Assembly (NCBI RefSeq): GCF_900105585.1
Contig: NZ_FNRT01000002.1
Span: forward strand, 744,001 to 808,000
Reading direction: 5' to 3'
Source of the DNA: Nocardioides exalbidus
Lineage (GTDB): Bacteria; Actinomycetota; Actinomycetes; Propionibacteriales; Nocardioidaceae
DNA length: 64,000 bases
In this document: one piece after another, positions 9,543 to 19,361 of the stretch
Position numbering within the stretch: position 1 is the first letter of the stretch
Layout: each line of letters opens with the position of its first letter
Position numbers and translations under genes: made by a program
Notes under the pieces: generated by a model
The model's database searches: none
The model's input: the letters and a program-made list of their open reading frames with translations, nothing else
What the model was told of the DNA's origin: nothing

Positions 9543-9580
9543 CAGGCCTGCCCCGCACGGGGGACAGCGGGGCAGGCCTG
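9543..9580 (-). terminator. Stem-loop terminator downstream of the first paralogous secreted protein
   Basis: A perfect 13-bp inverted repeat (CAGGCCTGCCCCG / CGGGGCAGGCCTG) with a 12-base loop lies 17 bases past the stop of the gene at 9597-10382. There is no long T-tract, as is common in high-GC actinobacteria. It probably separates that gene from the M4 protease gene. Confidence 0.7.
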
Positions 9581-9596
9581 AGTCTGGGTCAAGCCC

Positions 9597-10382
9597 TCAG
9601 CAGGGCTTGTAGTTGAACGTCAGGTCACTGACGTAGATCGTCTGGTCCTGGTCGAGCGTGTTGTTGAAGCTCGACGCCGAGTTGGAGTACTGGATCGTGA
9701 ACGAGCTGATGGTGCCGGGGTAGGTGATCGTCAGGTTGCCGGCGTTGCCGGTGCTGTTGTCCGTCGGCGTGTTCTCACCGGTCGCGATGAAGTACTCCCC
9801 GACGCCGGCGGCCGTCGTCTTGGTGATGGTGGCGGGGTACGACGCCGTGTAGCCGCTGGTGAGGGTCAACGCGTCACGGAAGTCACCGGTGGCCGAGTCG
9901 ATGTCGGTGATGGTGAAGCGCAGGTTCGTGACGGGCCGCGAGAAGGTGAACACGTAAGTGCCCGTGTCCTGCGTCGGGGACGGCGTGTCACGTGTCGTGG
10001 CCTGCCAGAGGCTGATCCCGGACTTGTTCAGGTTGCCGACATTGGCGGACCGGCGGAGGCTGGGGTTGACCGTGTTCGTTCCGGGGTTCTCGTACCCGGC
10101 CTTCATCAGGCCCGTGTACGACGCCTTGACGTCGAGCGTGAGTGCCGGGACGTTCGTGGCTGGCACGAGGGTCGCGGAGGCAACCGTGTCGCTCGTCCGG
10201 GTGAAGGTGACGTTGCCGCCGTTCCAGCTGAGCGCCTGGTCGGTACGGGCATCGCAGGGGGAGGCAGCGAACGCCGGCGCAGTCGCGGCTACCGAGATCA
10301 CGGGGACGCTCCAGGCGGCCGTGCGGACGACGGCGCGGCGAGACGGCCGGGCCTCGTTCAGGTTCGCGATGCCGTACTTCAT
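9597..10382 (-). CDS. Secreted protein, Tat-like signal; paralogue 1 of 3
   Basis: A 261-aa exported protein of unknown function. The N-terminus has a twin-arginine-like motif (SRRAVVRTAAWSVPV) and a cleavage site after APAFA. The mature part is rich in Ser/Thr/Asn and beta-forming residues, has an early Cys (SPCDAR) and ends with a terminal Cys (FNYKPC), suggesting a disulfide linking both ends. It shares the signal, the core FSRPVTNLRFTITDID and the terminal Cys with the genes at 14659 and 15600. ATG 10382 follows a GAGGTAGCTGAC stretch; the frame is open a little further. A surface or cell-envelope role is inference only. Confidence 0.72.
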   Translation of the reverse strand: MKYGIANLNEARPSRRAVVRTAAWSVPVISVAATAPAFAASPCDARTDQALSWNGGNVTFTRTSDTVASATLVPATNVPALTLDVKASYTGLMKAGYENPGTNTVNPSLRRSANVGNLNKSGISLWQATTRDTPSPTQDTGTYVFTFSRPVTNLRFTITDIDSATGDFRDALTLTSGYTASYPATITKTTAAGVGEYFIATGENTPTDNSTGNAGNLTITYPGTISSFTIQYSNSASSFNNTLDQDQTIYVSDLTFNYKPC

Positions 10383-10452
10383 GTCAGCTACCTCGGGTGG
10401 GATGGATCCGCGGTGGGATCCGGGACTACTCCAAAGTAGGGGTTGACATTCC

Positions 10453-10465
10453 ACGAATCAGTAAC
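10453..10465 (-). promoter_or_regulatory. Conserved upstream element shared with paralogue 2
   Basis: GTTACTGATTCGT (minus strand) lies 15 bases before a TACTTT hexamer in the region upstream of the paralogue 1 gene. The same 13-mer with one change occurs 14 bases before a TAGTTT hexamer upstream of paralogue 2 (15411-15423). Possible -35 or regulator site. Confidence 0.4.
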
Positions 10466-10597
10466 TCGTGGTCAAAGTAAAGGATCAGATTGGGAACGTT
10501 TCCGATCGTGCCCGAACGTGTTGTGGTCCCGGTCACAGAGCCGCCCGTCGCGGGCCGCCCGAGCGTCGCCGAAGTCTCGATCCGAGCCCTCCCGCAC

Positions 10598-10603
10598 TAG
10601 ACT
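10598..10603 (+). promoter_or_regulatory. -10 hexamer for typA
   Basis: TAGACT, 67 bases before the typA ATG; predicts a leader of about 60 bases. Confidence 0.45.
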
Positions 10604-10670
10604 TGCCGCGCTGCGGCCGTGTGGGCCGCGCCCGGCTCCAGCCCCTCGTCTCCACCCGGAAGGCCCCTGC

Positions 10671-12563
<1,893 letters not shown>

Positions 12564-12566
12564 GAC

Positions 12567-13247
12567 TTGGTGTCCTCCTGCTCCCCGGCCCGCGTCGATC
12601 CCCCTGAGGGCGGGTACGACGACGGGCTGGGCGAGCGGCTGGCCACCTGGCTCGAGGACCTCGGCCTCGCTGACCAGCTGGCGGCCGCCGGGCTGCCCAC
12701 CTACGACCGCGCGCACGACGAGGTGCGCTGGCGTGAGCCCGGCACGGTCGAGCCGCTCCCGCCCGACCGGCTGGTCGAGCTCGACCGGCAGCTGCGCTCA
12801 CAGGGCGACGACCCCGCGCACGGCATCCCCGTCGCCCTCGTCCGGCTCCGTCGCGAGGCCCGCGTCCGCGCCGAGCTGCTCGACGGCGGGTGGCTCGACT
12901 ACGCCGGCGTCGCCGCCCTGCGCGGGGTGTCGGAGAACGCGGCCCGATTCGCCTTGCACAAGGCCTCCGACCGGCGCTCGGTCCTGCTCGTCCAGCAGGA
13001 GGGCGCAACCCTGGTGCCGTCGTTCCAGCTCGACGGGACCGGTCAGGTCCGTGAGGAGCTGCTCACGATCCTCGAGACGCTCCTCGCGGCGTCGGTCGAC
13101 CCGTGGCGTGCGTGGATCTGGCTGACGACCCCGGCGGCCCTGCTCGGCGGCGACGTGCCCCACGAGGTCGCACGCGACCCCGAGGAGCTCCCCGTCGTGC
13201 AGCGCGCGGCGGTCGCCCTCGGCGAGCGCGCACGGGCCTCTCGCTGA
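12567..13247 (+). CDS. Protein with Xre/MbcA/ParS-like (DUF2384-type) C-terminal domain
   Basis: A 226-aa protein, unassigned. The middle has a helix-turn-helix-like segment (YAGVAALRGVSENAARFALHKAS). The C-terminal PWRAWIWLTTPAALLGGDVP resembles the toxin-binding domain of Xre/MbcA/ParS antitoxins (the W-L-x-x-P-x-x-L-G-G-x-x-P pattern). No RES-type or other toxin gene is adjacent; the neighbours are typA and an MFS exporter, so it may be an orphan regulator. The start is uncertain: TTG 12567 or GTG 12570, both directly after typA, so co-expression with typA is likely. Antitoxin resemblance is by eye. Confidence 0.65.
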   Translation: MVSSCSPARVDPPEGGYDDGLGERLATWLEDLGLADQLAAAGLPTYDRAHDEVRWREPGTVEPLPPDRLVELDRQLRSQGDDPAHGIPVALVRLRREARVRAELLDGGWLDYAGVAALRGVSENAARFALHKASDRRSVLLVQQEGATLVPSFQLDGTGQVREELLTILETLLAASVDPWRAWIWLTTPAALLGGDVPHEVARDPEELPVVQRAAVALGERARASR

Positions 13248-13260
13248 CGGCAGCCGTCAG
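13244..13260. terminator. Palindrome at convergent gene ends
   Basis: CTGACGGC-A-GCCGTCAG is an exact 17-base palindrome that includes the stop codons of both convergent genes; it could act as a bidirectional terminator. Confidence 0.45.
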
Positions 13261-14615
13261 GCCGCCTCGGCCTCCGCTTCGACGTCCACGCTCCGAAGCG
13301 TCGGGGCCAGCACGAGCAGCCCGAGCACGGGCAGGGCGGCGAGCAGCAGCAGGGCACCCGTCATCCCGAGGGGCCCGCTGAGACCGGCGATCACGGCGGA
13401 TCCGATGCTGCCGCCGATGAGGAAGAGCAGCGTGGAGACGCCGAGCGCGACTCCGCGCACGTTCTCGTGGACGGCGTCACCGACTACGGCGCTGAGCGCC
13501 GGCTGGCCGAGCCCGAAGGCGACGGTGACGAAGACGATCCCGACCACCAGGATCGTGGCGCTCGCGAAGTGCGCCCCGAGCGCGGCCAGCAGGATCGCCC
13601 CGGAGGCCACGAGGGCGGCGGCCCCGACGCTCCGCCCGGGCCCGATGCGTCGGAGCATCGGCCCGACCAGTCGCGGGACGGTGAGGGCGATCGCCGCGCT
13701 CGGCACCATGGCGACGCCGACCTGCCACGCCTCCCAGCCCTCGGCGAGGAGGACCGCGGGTGTGGCGATGAGCAGGGCGAACCACGACGCCGGGATGGAC
13801 GACGCCGACACCGCGGTGCGTACGACGGTGGAGTTGCGGATGACCTCGACCGGCAGGAAGCCGTCGGGGCGGCGGCGGACCGTCGCGTGGACGGCAGGGA
13901 CGCCGGCGAACAGCATCACGGCGCCCACGGCCGCGACGAGCAGGCCGGCCGACGGCGACTGCACCAGCAGGACCATCCCGGCGGCGGTCAGGCAGACGAG
14001 GATGGCGCCGACGACGTCGAGCTTGGCGCCGCTGCCTCCGGTCGGCAGTGCGCGCCAGATGAACGGCAGCACCAGTGCACCGAGGATCGGCAGCGCCATC
14101 ACGGCACGCCATCCGAACGCGGCCTCGACGACGCCACCGGCGAGCGGCCCCAGGCAGCCCACCGCGGCCGAGACCCCGGCCAACCGGCCGAAGGCGACGC
14201 CGCGGACCTCACCGGCGTACCTCGACGACAGCACCGCGACACCCAGCGTCGGCAGTGCGGCCGCACCGGCGCCCTGCACCATCCGCGCGCCGAGCAGCAC
14301 CTGGAAGGTGGGAGCGACCGCTGCCACGAGCGCGCCGGTCGACATGAGCACCAGGCCCGCCAGCATCGGGGCGCGGAAGCCGACGAGGTCGGAGATGCGG
14401 CCGTAGAGCGCGGTCGTGACCGCGAGCATGAGGACGTAGAGGCTGATCGCCCAGGCCGCGAGGCCCGAGCTGATGCCGAAGTCGTCGCTCATGAGGGCCA
14501 GCGTCACCGCAGCGCTCGACGACCCCAGTCCACCGAGGCCGAAGAGCAGGCCGAGCAGGACCGAGATGCGACGGGAGTCGTCAACGGGCTGGCTGGTCGT
14601 GTCCGCGGCAGTCAT
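13257..14615 (-). CDS. MFS transporter, drug-efflux-like
   Basis: Major facilitator superfamily exporter of 452 aa with about 12-14 hydrophobic helices. The segment after the second helix, LYGRISDLVGFRAP, is the conserved MFS motif A loop, and GARMVQGAGAAALPTLGVAV is the motif of DHA-type drug:H+ antiporters. ATG 14615 is preferred over the longer frame because it gives a normal cytoplasmic N-terminus. A perfect 14-bp palindrome just upstream suggests control by a dimeric repressor, but no regulator gene is adjacent. Substrate unknown. Confidence 0.85.
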   Translation of the reverse strand: MTAADTTSQPVDDSRRISVLLGLLFGLGGLGSSSAAVTLALMSDDFGISSGLAAWAISLYVLMLAVTTALYGRISDLVGFRAPMLAGLVLMSTGALVAAVAPTFQVLLGARMVQGAGAAALPTLGVAVLSSRYAGEVRGVAFGRLAGVSAAVGCLGPLAGGVVEAAFGWRAVMALPILGALVLPFIWRALPTGGSGAKLDVVGAILVCLTAAGMVLLVQSPSAGLLVAAVGAVMLFAGVPAVHATVRRRPDGFLPVEVIRNSTVVRTAVSASSIPASWFALLIATPAVLLAEGWEAWQVGVAMVPSAAIALTVPRLVGPMLRRIGPGRSVGAAALVASGAILLAALGAHFASATILVVGIVFVTVAFGLGQPALSAVVGDAVHENVRGVALGVSTLLFLIGGSIGSAVIAGLSGPLGMTGALLLLAALPVLGLLVLAPTLRSVDVEAEAEAA

Positions 14616-14623
14616 CGACCACG

Positions 14624-14637
14624 GACAACATGTTGTC
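14624..14637. promoter_or_regulatory. Palindromic operator-like site upstream of the MFS gene
   Basis: GACAACATGTTGTC is a perfect 14-bp palindrome centred about 15 bases before the MFS start. It is the size of a TetR/MarR-type operator. Confidence 0.5.
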
Positions 14638-14658
14638 GACCGGGCTTGTTCCCGGGCG

Positions 14659-15336
14659 TCAGCAGATGGTCGTGAACGAGATGTTTGACAATCCAGTGTG
14701 CGGCGTACCCGTCGGAGCGCCAATCTGGAAGTAGCGGTACGTCACGCTCGTAAGAGGACCATTCCACGTCAGCGTCACGTTGCCATCCGGATCCGAGTTG
14801 TCGATCTGCGTAGTTCCGCTCGAGCGATAGGGACTGTTCTCGGTCCCAGCGCCTTGGATACGGCTCCCGACCGACACTGAAGAAGGCGTGCCAGTAACGG
14901 CGATACGGTCTCGCCAGGCAGTGGAGCCGTTGCCATTGTTGGCGTTGTCGATGTCGAGAATCGTGAAAGAGAGATTCTTCACTGCCCTACTGAAGGTGAG
15001 AGTCACCGTAATGGAAGATCCGTCAACGCCGTTCGTGGGGTAGAACCGAAGCGCCGGGTTGACGCCACCTTCGTCCTGGTAGAGCACCTTGCCGCTGTCG
15101 GAGCCAAGGTTGCCGGACTGACTGAGCGTGAGCTTCGTCGATCCGAACATCGCAGAGGAGAACACGGTGCCGTCCGTGTAGTTGCTCCAACTGAGGGTCT
15201 CAGCGTTGCCGCAGGAGGCGGCATAGGCCGGCGCAGTTGCTGCGACGGCAACGACGGGAACGGACCACGCCGCGCTACGGACCATGGTGCGCCGCGTCGG
15301 ACGCATCGGCTCGTGAACCGTCAACTTGCTTGACAT
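14659..15336 (-). CDS. Secreted protein, Tat-like signal; paralogue 2 of 3
   Basis: A 225-aa exported protein related to the genes at 9597 and 15600. Signal TRRTMVRSAAWSVPVVAVAAT with cleavage after APAYA; the core FSRAVKNLSFTILDID and the terminal Cys (SFTTIC) are shared with its paralogues. ATG 15336 is chosen because the signal then has a normal length; the frame is open 12 codons further. Codon use is visibly less GC-biased than in the flanking genes, which suggests a different history from its neighbours. Function unknown. Confidence 0.72.
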   Translation of the reverse strand: MSSKLTVHEPMRPTRRTMVRSAAWSVPVVAVAATAPAYAASCGNAETLSWSNYTDGTVFSSAMFGSTKLTLSQSGNLGSDSGKVLYQDEGGVNPALRFYPTNGVDGSSITVTLTFSRAVKNLSFTILDIDNANNGNGSTAWRDRIAVTGTPSSVSVGSRIQGAGTENSPYRSSGTTQIDNSDPDGNVTLTWNGPLTSVTYRYFQIGAPTGTPHTGLSNISFTTIC

Positions 15337-15410
15337 GACGAATGAACTCCCACCCCATCGGCGAACCCCCACGGTCGCCTGTTGACAACGAAACTAGGTG
15401 GAGCATGTCA

Positions 15411-15423
15411 ACGGATCAGTAAC
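15411..15423 (-). promoter_or_regulatory. Conserved upstream element shared with paralogue 1
   Basis: GTTACTGATCCGT on the minus strand, 14 bases before a TAGTTT hexamer; matches the element at 10453-10465 in 12 of 13 positions. Confidence 0.4.
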
Positions 15424-15599
15424 AGCGCAGCACAGTCGAGTACCGGTCTGGACCAGTAGTGGATCGTTCAACCGGAAGACGTAGCCCGAACGGACGAGCT
15501 CGTGGTCATTTCGGGTCATCTGACGCGAAATCCTCGGGGACCAACGTCCTGATGTCCCCGTTGCCCCGGCCGAGAGAGCTCGGGAATCACGTGATGATC

Positions 15600-16364
15600 T
15601 CAGCAGCCGCGCGCCGTGAACGTGAAGTCGCTGAGCAGGATGCCCTGAGGCCCGGGCGAGCCGGCGTTCCAGTAGACGAGCTGCAGCTGGGTGAACGACG
15701 CGCCGCCGGCATAGACGAGCTGGACGTTGCCGGCGTTGCTCGTGTCGTCGATGCCCGTCGTCCCGCCGGTGTAGCGGAACGGCCCGCTGCCGGGGATCTC
15801 GAGTCCGGCGTCGCCGACGCCGGCCACCGTCGTCGGTCGGTTGTTCGAGCTCGTCGGCACCGGGTTGCAGGTGACGCGGTCCCAGAAGTTCGCATCGCGG
15901 TCCAGGTCGACGATGGAGAAGGACAGGTTGCTGACCGCTCGGGAGAACCTGACGGTGATCGTCTGGTTCACCAACGCGGTGAGCGCCGTGCTGCCCGACC
16001 GGATCGCGAGTCCTCGCTCGCCGGCTCCGAGGGCGCCGATGTTGGTGGTGGCCGGCACCGTCAGGTTGCCGTCGTACCTCGTGGCACCCCCGGCGGGCGA
16101 GCTGTCGAACGTCACGGTGATCGCGCTCCCGCTGGCACTGCCCGTTGCGACTGCCGTGCCGACGTTCGGCGTCGCAGTCAAGCTGCCCGGTGGGGTGTAC
16201 GCGCTGACACCCCAGTCGATCTTGTAGGCCCGAGGGTCGCACGGCGATGCAGCGAACGCCGGAGCCTGCGCGGCGACGTAAACGACGGGCACGGACCACG
16301 CAGCGCCACGCATCAAGGTGCGCCGCGAGGTGCCCTGGCCCCGTTCGGTGCCCAACTCGGTCAT
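15600..16364 (-). CDS. Secreted protein, Tat-like signal; paralogue 3 of 3
   Basis: A 254-aa exported protein. Signal SRRTLMRGAAWSVPVVYVAAQ with cleavage after APAFA, mature start SPCDPR as in paralogue 1, core FSRAVSNLSFSIVDLD, and a C-terminal Cys (FTFTARGC). All three family members share an early Cys in the mature part and a Cys as the last residue. The upstream region is locally AT-rich (about 16405-16450), consistent with a promoter, but lacks the 13-mer found before paralogues 1 and 2. No enzymatic motif is visible; a wall- or surface-associated structural role is only a guess. Confidence 0.72.
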   Translation of the reverse strand: MTELGTERGQGTSRRTLMRGAAWSVPVVYVAAQAPAFAASPCDPRAYKIDWGVSAYTPPGSLTATPNVGTAVATGSASGSAITVTFDSSPAGGATRYDGNLTVPATTNIGALGAGERGLAIRSGSTALTALVNQTITVRFSRAVSNLSFSIVDLDRDANFWDRVTCNPVPTSSNNRPTTVAGVGDAGLEIPGSGPFRYTGGTTGIDDTSNAGNVQLVYAGGASFTQLQLVYWNAGSPGPQGILLSDFTFTARGC

Positions 16365-16528
16365 GGCGACCTGCCCCCATGGTTGAAGATCCGCGAGAAG
16401 TCCTTCGCCACAAGGTTAAGATATTCTCAAGAAGATCAACGAACGATCAAGATCCCCCATGCCCGAACAGCAGGACGTCGCGGAGTCGCAGATGCGGCAA
16501 GTACGCGCGGATCGACCGCGTCAGCGCC

Positions 16529-16534
16529 TAGCCT
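16529..16534 (+). promoter_or_regulatory. -10 hexamer for the DUF1707 gene
   Basis: TAGCCT, 7 bases before the ATA codon proposed as start. Same geometry as the ATG and GTG leaderless genes. Confidence 0.5.
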
Positions 16535-16541
16535 GTCGACC

Positions 16542-17021
16542 ATAACGACCTCAGGCGGTGCGCCTCAAGGTGCCGGCGACGAGGCGCTCGGCACGTGGCT
16601 CGACGCCCGCCGTCGCTCTCACGCCGAGCGAGAGGCCGTCCTCGCCTCCGACGCCGACCGTGAGCGGGTCTGCAGCCTCCTGTCAGCCGCCTTCGGGGAG
16701 GGACGCCTGACGTCCGCCGAGCTCGACGAGCGGACGACCCGCGCGCTCGCCTCGCGGACGCACGGGCAGCTCGAGGACGTGCTCGACGGCCTCGCCGGAC
16801 CGGGTGCTGGGACCCTGTGGGCGAGCCGCCCGGAGGGAGGCATCGTCCCGAGGATCGTCTTCTGGGTGGTCGGGCTGTTCACCTCGCCCTTCGTCCTCAT
16901 CGGCACGCTGCTGCTGCTCTTCGGCGACGACCTGGGGAGCCGGATCTTCGGCCTCGTCTTCCTGGTGGTGTTCCTGCCTGGGCTGATCGCCCTCTACCGC
17001 TGGGCGCACCCGCGGAGCTGA
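16542..17021 (+). CDS. DUF1707 (SHOCT-like) membrane protein with apparent ATA start
   Basis: About 159 aa. Residues about 25-75 form a DUF1707 domain (SDADRERVCSLLSAAF, GRLTSAELDERTTRALASRT, ELDERT being typical). Two hydrophobic helices follow (IVFWVVGLFTSPFVLIGTLL; IFGLVFLVVFLPGLIAL). No ATG, GTG or TTG gives a full domain in this frame. Position 16542 reads ATA ACG ACC TCA, which would be MTTS if initiated there, and it lies exactly 7 bases after a TAGCCT hexamer, the leaderless spacing seen elsewhere in the window. So the start is either a genuine ATA or an ATG changed by mutation or sequencing error. Confidence 0.75.
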   Translation: MTTSGGAPQGAGDEALGTWLDARRRSHAEREAVLASDADRERVCSLLSAAFGEGRLTSAELDERTTRALASRTHGQLEDVLDGLAGPGAGTLWASRPEGGIVPRIVFWVVGLFTSPFVLIGTLLLLFGDDLGSRIFGLVFLVVFLPGLIALYRWAHPRS

Positions 17022-17028
17022 CGAACCG

Positions 17029-17034
17029 TACGAT
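17029..17034 (+). promoter_or_regulatory. -10 hexamer for the MauE-thioredoxin gene
   Basis: TACGAT, 7-base spacer, ATG 17042. Confidence 0.55.
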
Positions 17035-17041
17035 CTGGGCC

Positions 17042-18025
17042 ATGTCCTCGGCACCTGTCGCAGCACTCGTCGCGGTGCTCACACTGGCTGCGGTGCTGGC
17101 GACGAGCGGCGTGGCGAAGCTGCGAGACCGGGTGGCCACCCGGGATGCGTTCGCCGCGCTGCGGGTTCCGGACGTCGTACCGGCCGGACCAGCTTCGGCG
17201 GCGCTTCCGTGGGCCGAGCTCGCGCTCGCCGCCCTGCTCCTGGTTGCGCCCTCGCGCGCCCTCGTCGCGGTCACGGCCCTGGTGCTCGTGCTGATGCTGG
17301 CCTACACCGCTCTCATCGGGAGGGCGCTCACCTTCGACGAGCCCGTCACGTGCTCGTGCTTCGGGAGCCTGAGTCGCCACGACGTCGACCGGACCACGCT
17401 GCTGCGCAACGTCCTCCTCTCCCTGCTCGCCGGCGCCGCCCTGTGGTTCGCGGTCGACGGGGGCTCCGTCCTGTCCGTCGTGCGCGACCTGGACGCGGCT
17501 GGCTGGTGGGCGATCGTCGCTGCGATCGCAGCCGCCGCGGTCGCCGCGCTCGTCGTCGGCACCGGCTCGGCTCCGCGGGCGGCCGAGACCGACGAGCTGC
17601 TCGACTACGAGAGGGACCGGACCCCGTACGGCGTCGTGCGCCGGGCCGACGGCTCGGTGGCGAACCTGTGGGACCTCACCTCGACGCAGGCTCGGCTGCT
17701 CGTAGTGCTGAAGCCCGGGTGCGGTCCGTGCGTCCGCACGGCCGAGAAGCTGGACGGCCTCGCGGCGCAGCTGTCCCCCGCCGTCGGGGTACTGGCGGTC
17801 TACCCGGACGAGACGGCCGCGTCCTCGGTCACCGAGCACGCGCGCGACCTCGCCGTGTCCGAGCCGGACGGCAACATCCGCCGTGGCTTCTCCGTCGGGA
17901 CTCCTGCTGCGGTGCTGCTCGGCGCGGACGGCTTCCTGGCCGGCGGCCCGGTGGCAGGCGAGCGGGACGTCACCGAGTTCTTCGCCGAGGTCGTCGAGGC
18001 GCTCCGCGAGCAGCCGGAGACCTAG
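17042..18025 (+). CDS. MauE-like membrane protein fused to a thioredoxin-like domain
   Basis: A 327-aa membrane protein. The N-terminal half has four to five hydrophobic helices, with SGVAKLRDR after the first helix and a TCSCFG Cys pair, as in the MauE/DoxX-like methylamine-utilisation family. The C-terminal part (about 200-327) resembles a thioredoxin or alkyl-hydroperoxide-reductase-like fold with the redox motif GCGPC in VVLKPGCGPCVRTAEKL. A role in moving electrons across the membrane to form or reduce disulfides is inferred. ATG 17042 is 7 bases after a TACGAT hexamer, so the transcript is probably leaderless. Confidence 0.8.
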   Translation: MSSAPVAALVAVLTLAAVLATSGVAKLRDRVATRDAFAALRVPDVVPAGPASAALPWAELALAALLLVAPSRALVAVTALVLVLMLAYTALIGRALTFDEPVTCSCFGSLSRHDVDRTTLLRNVLLSLLAGAALWFAVDGGSVLSVVRDLDAAGWWAIVAAIAAAAVAALVVGTGSAPRAAETDELLDYERDRTPYGVVRRADGSVANLWDLTSTQARLLVVLKPGCGPCVRTAEKLDGLAAQLSPAVGVLAVYPDETAASSVTEHARDLAVSEPDGNIRRGFSVGTPAAVLLGADGFLAGGPVAGERDVTEFFAEVVEALREQPET

Positions 18026-18044
18026 CCACCCCTCCCGGAGGGCA

Positions 18045-19334
18045 TCACTTGAGCAACCAGCTGCACGAGACCTCTGCGATCCATTCAGTGGGCACGTCGG
18101 TCGGCGTGAGCTGCACCTCGGCCACGTCGCTGTCGCCCCGGCACTCTCGAACCGCATCGTCCACAGACGTCGCCCACGTCGGACCGTGCGAGTTCCACGA
18201 GTCCCCTGTCAGGTCACCCACGGCCGCCAGACCGAAGAGGGCCACAGCCATGGCGCCCACTGCCCTTCCCCGCGCATATGAAACCGCGACGAGAACTGCT
18301 GCACCGAGGAGGAGGGATGGACCGACGGAGTAGCGGGAGCCGTTCCCCAGCTGCCACGCCGGGTCGAGCTCGAGCTGGTCGTGGGGCGCGAAGACGAGGG
18401 TGGCGGCCAAGATGCCGACGCCAGCAAGGATGAGGATGGCCACCATCGCACGCGGCCCGCCTCGCGGGCGACTGAGTGCCGCGAGGAACAGCGGAACAAC
18501 TCCGGCGGCCACGGCGAGGAGGATGGATCCGTGGATCAGCACTTCGACGCCGTTCTGCCCGAACTGTGCGACGGCGGGGCCACGAGCGAGGAGCTGGACC
18601 AACGCCTCGCCCGGGTCGCGGACGTACCACCCGAGGTCTGTCGGTCGGGCGGACGGCACCAGGAGCAGCCAGTGGCAGACCGCTCCCGCCGCGACCGCGG
18701 CGGCGGGTAGCGCTCGTCCGAGCTGCGGCGCGGTGAGCATTCGCCAAGCGGCAAGGGGCAGAAGGAGGAGCACGAGCGGATCCGACATCGCACCCACGAA
18801 GCCGAGAACGGACGCAAGGACTGACATCCGACCACGGAAGAGTCCCACGCTGACGAACAGACATCCGGCGTCGAAGAACCACCTGAGGTTGGTGATGTTG
18901 CCGAGCACCTCCTGCTGTCCCACCGGGACGAAAACGAAGAGGAATCCGGCAGCAATGCCCCACGCGCGAGTACGCGTGTAGGGGACGAGAACGGCGGACA
19001 CGACGATGGCCAAAAGGATCCGAACGAGGGCGGCTACACCGCCCACACAGGGCGCGAACCACGAGACGGGGCCCGACGCACACGCTGCTGTGGCCACCCG
19101 TGCACCCAGGTGCTGGTACCCGGTGTAGGGCGCGAACATCGAGCTCCACCCGTCACGCACCCATTCCTGCAGGAAGATGGCTCCGTCTTCCTTGTGGAGG
19201 TGCACCAGCTGCCAGCCACTGACGCGCGGACCGAGCAGCCACACGGCGCTAGCAGTGATGAGGAGTACCCACGCCCACGCGGGTACTCGACCGATGGCCG
19301 ACTCACGATCGAGGCCGAGGTCAGGAATGCGCAC
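18045..19334 (-). CDS. Polytopic membrane protein (about 10-12 helices), glycan-locus associated
   Basis: A 429-aa integral membrane protein of no family I can name. Hydrophobic helices start at WAWVLLITASAVWLLG. A first outer loop contains KEDGAIFLQEWVRDGWSSMFAPYTGYQHLG, reminiscent of the acidic first loop of lipid-linked-sugar-dependent (GT-C) transferases. The C-terminal about 60 residues are hydrophilic with two Cys that could form a disulfide. It starts with GTG 19334, 6 bases after TATCGT (leaderless). It borders the WbqC/PIG-L genes, so a role in surface glycan assembly is inferred from context. Confidence 0.65.
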   Translation of the reverse strand: MRIPDLGLDRESAIGRVPAWAWVLLITASAVWLLGPRVSGWQLVHLHKEDGAIFLQEWVRDGWSSMFAPYTGYQHLGARVATAACASGPVSWFAPCVGGVAALVRILLAIVVSAVLVPYTRTRAWGIAAGFLFVFVPVGQQEVLGNITNLRWFFDAGCLFVSVGLFRGRMSVLASVLGFVGAMSDPLVLLLLPLAAWRMLTAPQLGRALPAAAVAAGAVCHWLLLVPSARPTDLGWYVRDPGEALVQLLARGPAVAQFGQNGVEVLIHGSILLAVAAGVVPLFLAALSRPRGGPRAMVAILILAGVGILAATLVFAPHDQLELDPAWQLGNGSRYSVGPSLLLGAAVLVAVSYARGRAVGAMAVALFGLAAVGDLTGDSWNSHGPTWATSVDDAVRECRGDSDVAEVQLTPTDVPTEWIAEVSCSWLLK

Positions 19335-19340
19335 GGCCGA

Positions 19341-19346
19341 ACGATA
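19341..19346 (-). promoter_or_regulatory. -10 hexamer for the polytopic membrane protein
   Basis: TATCGT on the minus strand, 6-base spacer, GTG 19334. Confidence 0.5.
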
Positions 19347-19361
19347 TGTGTGCAGGCGACG

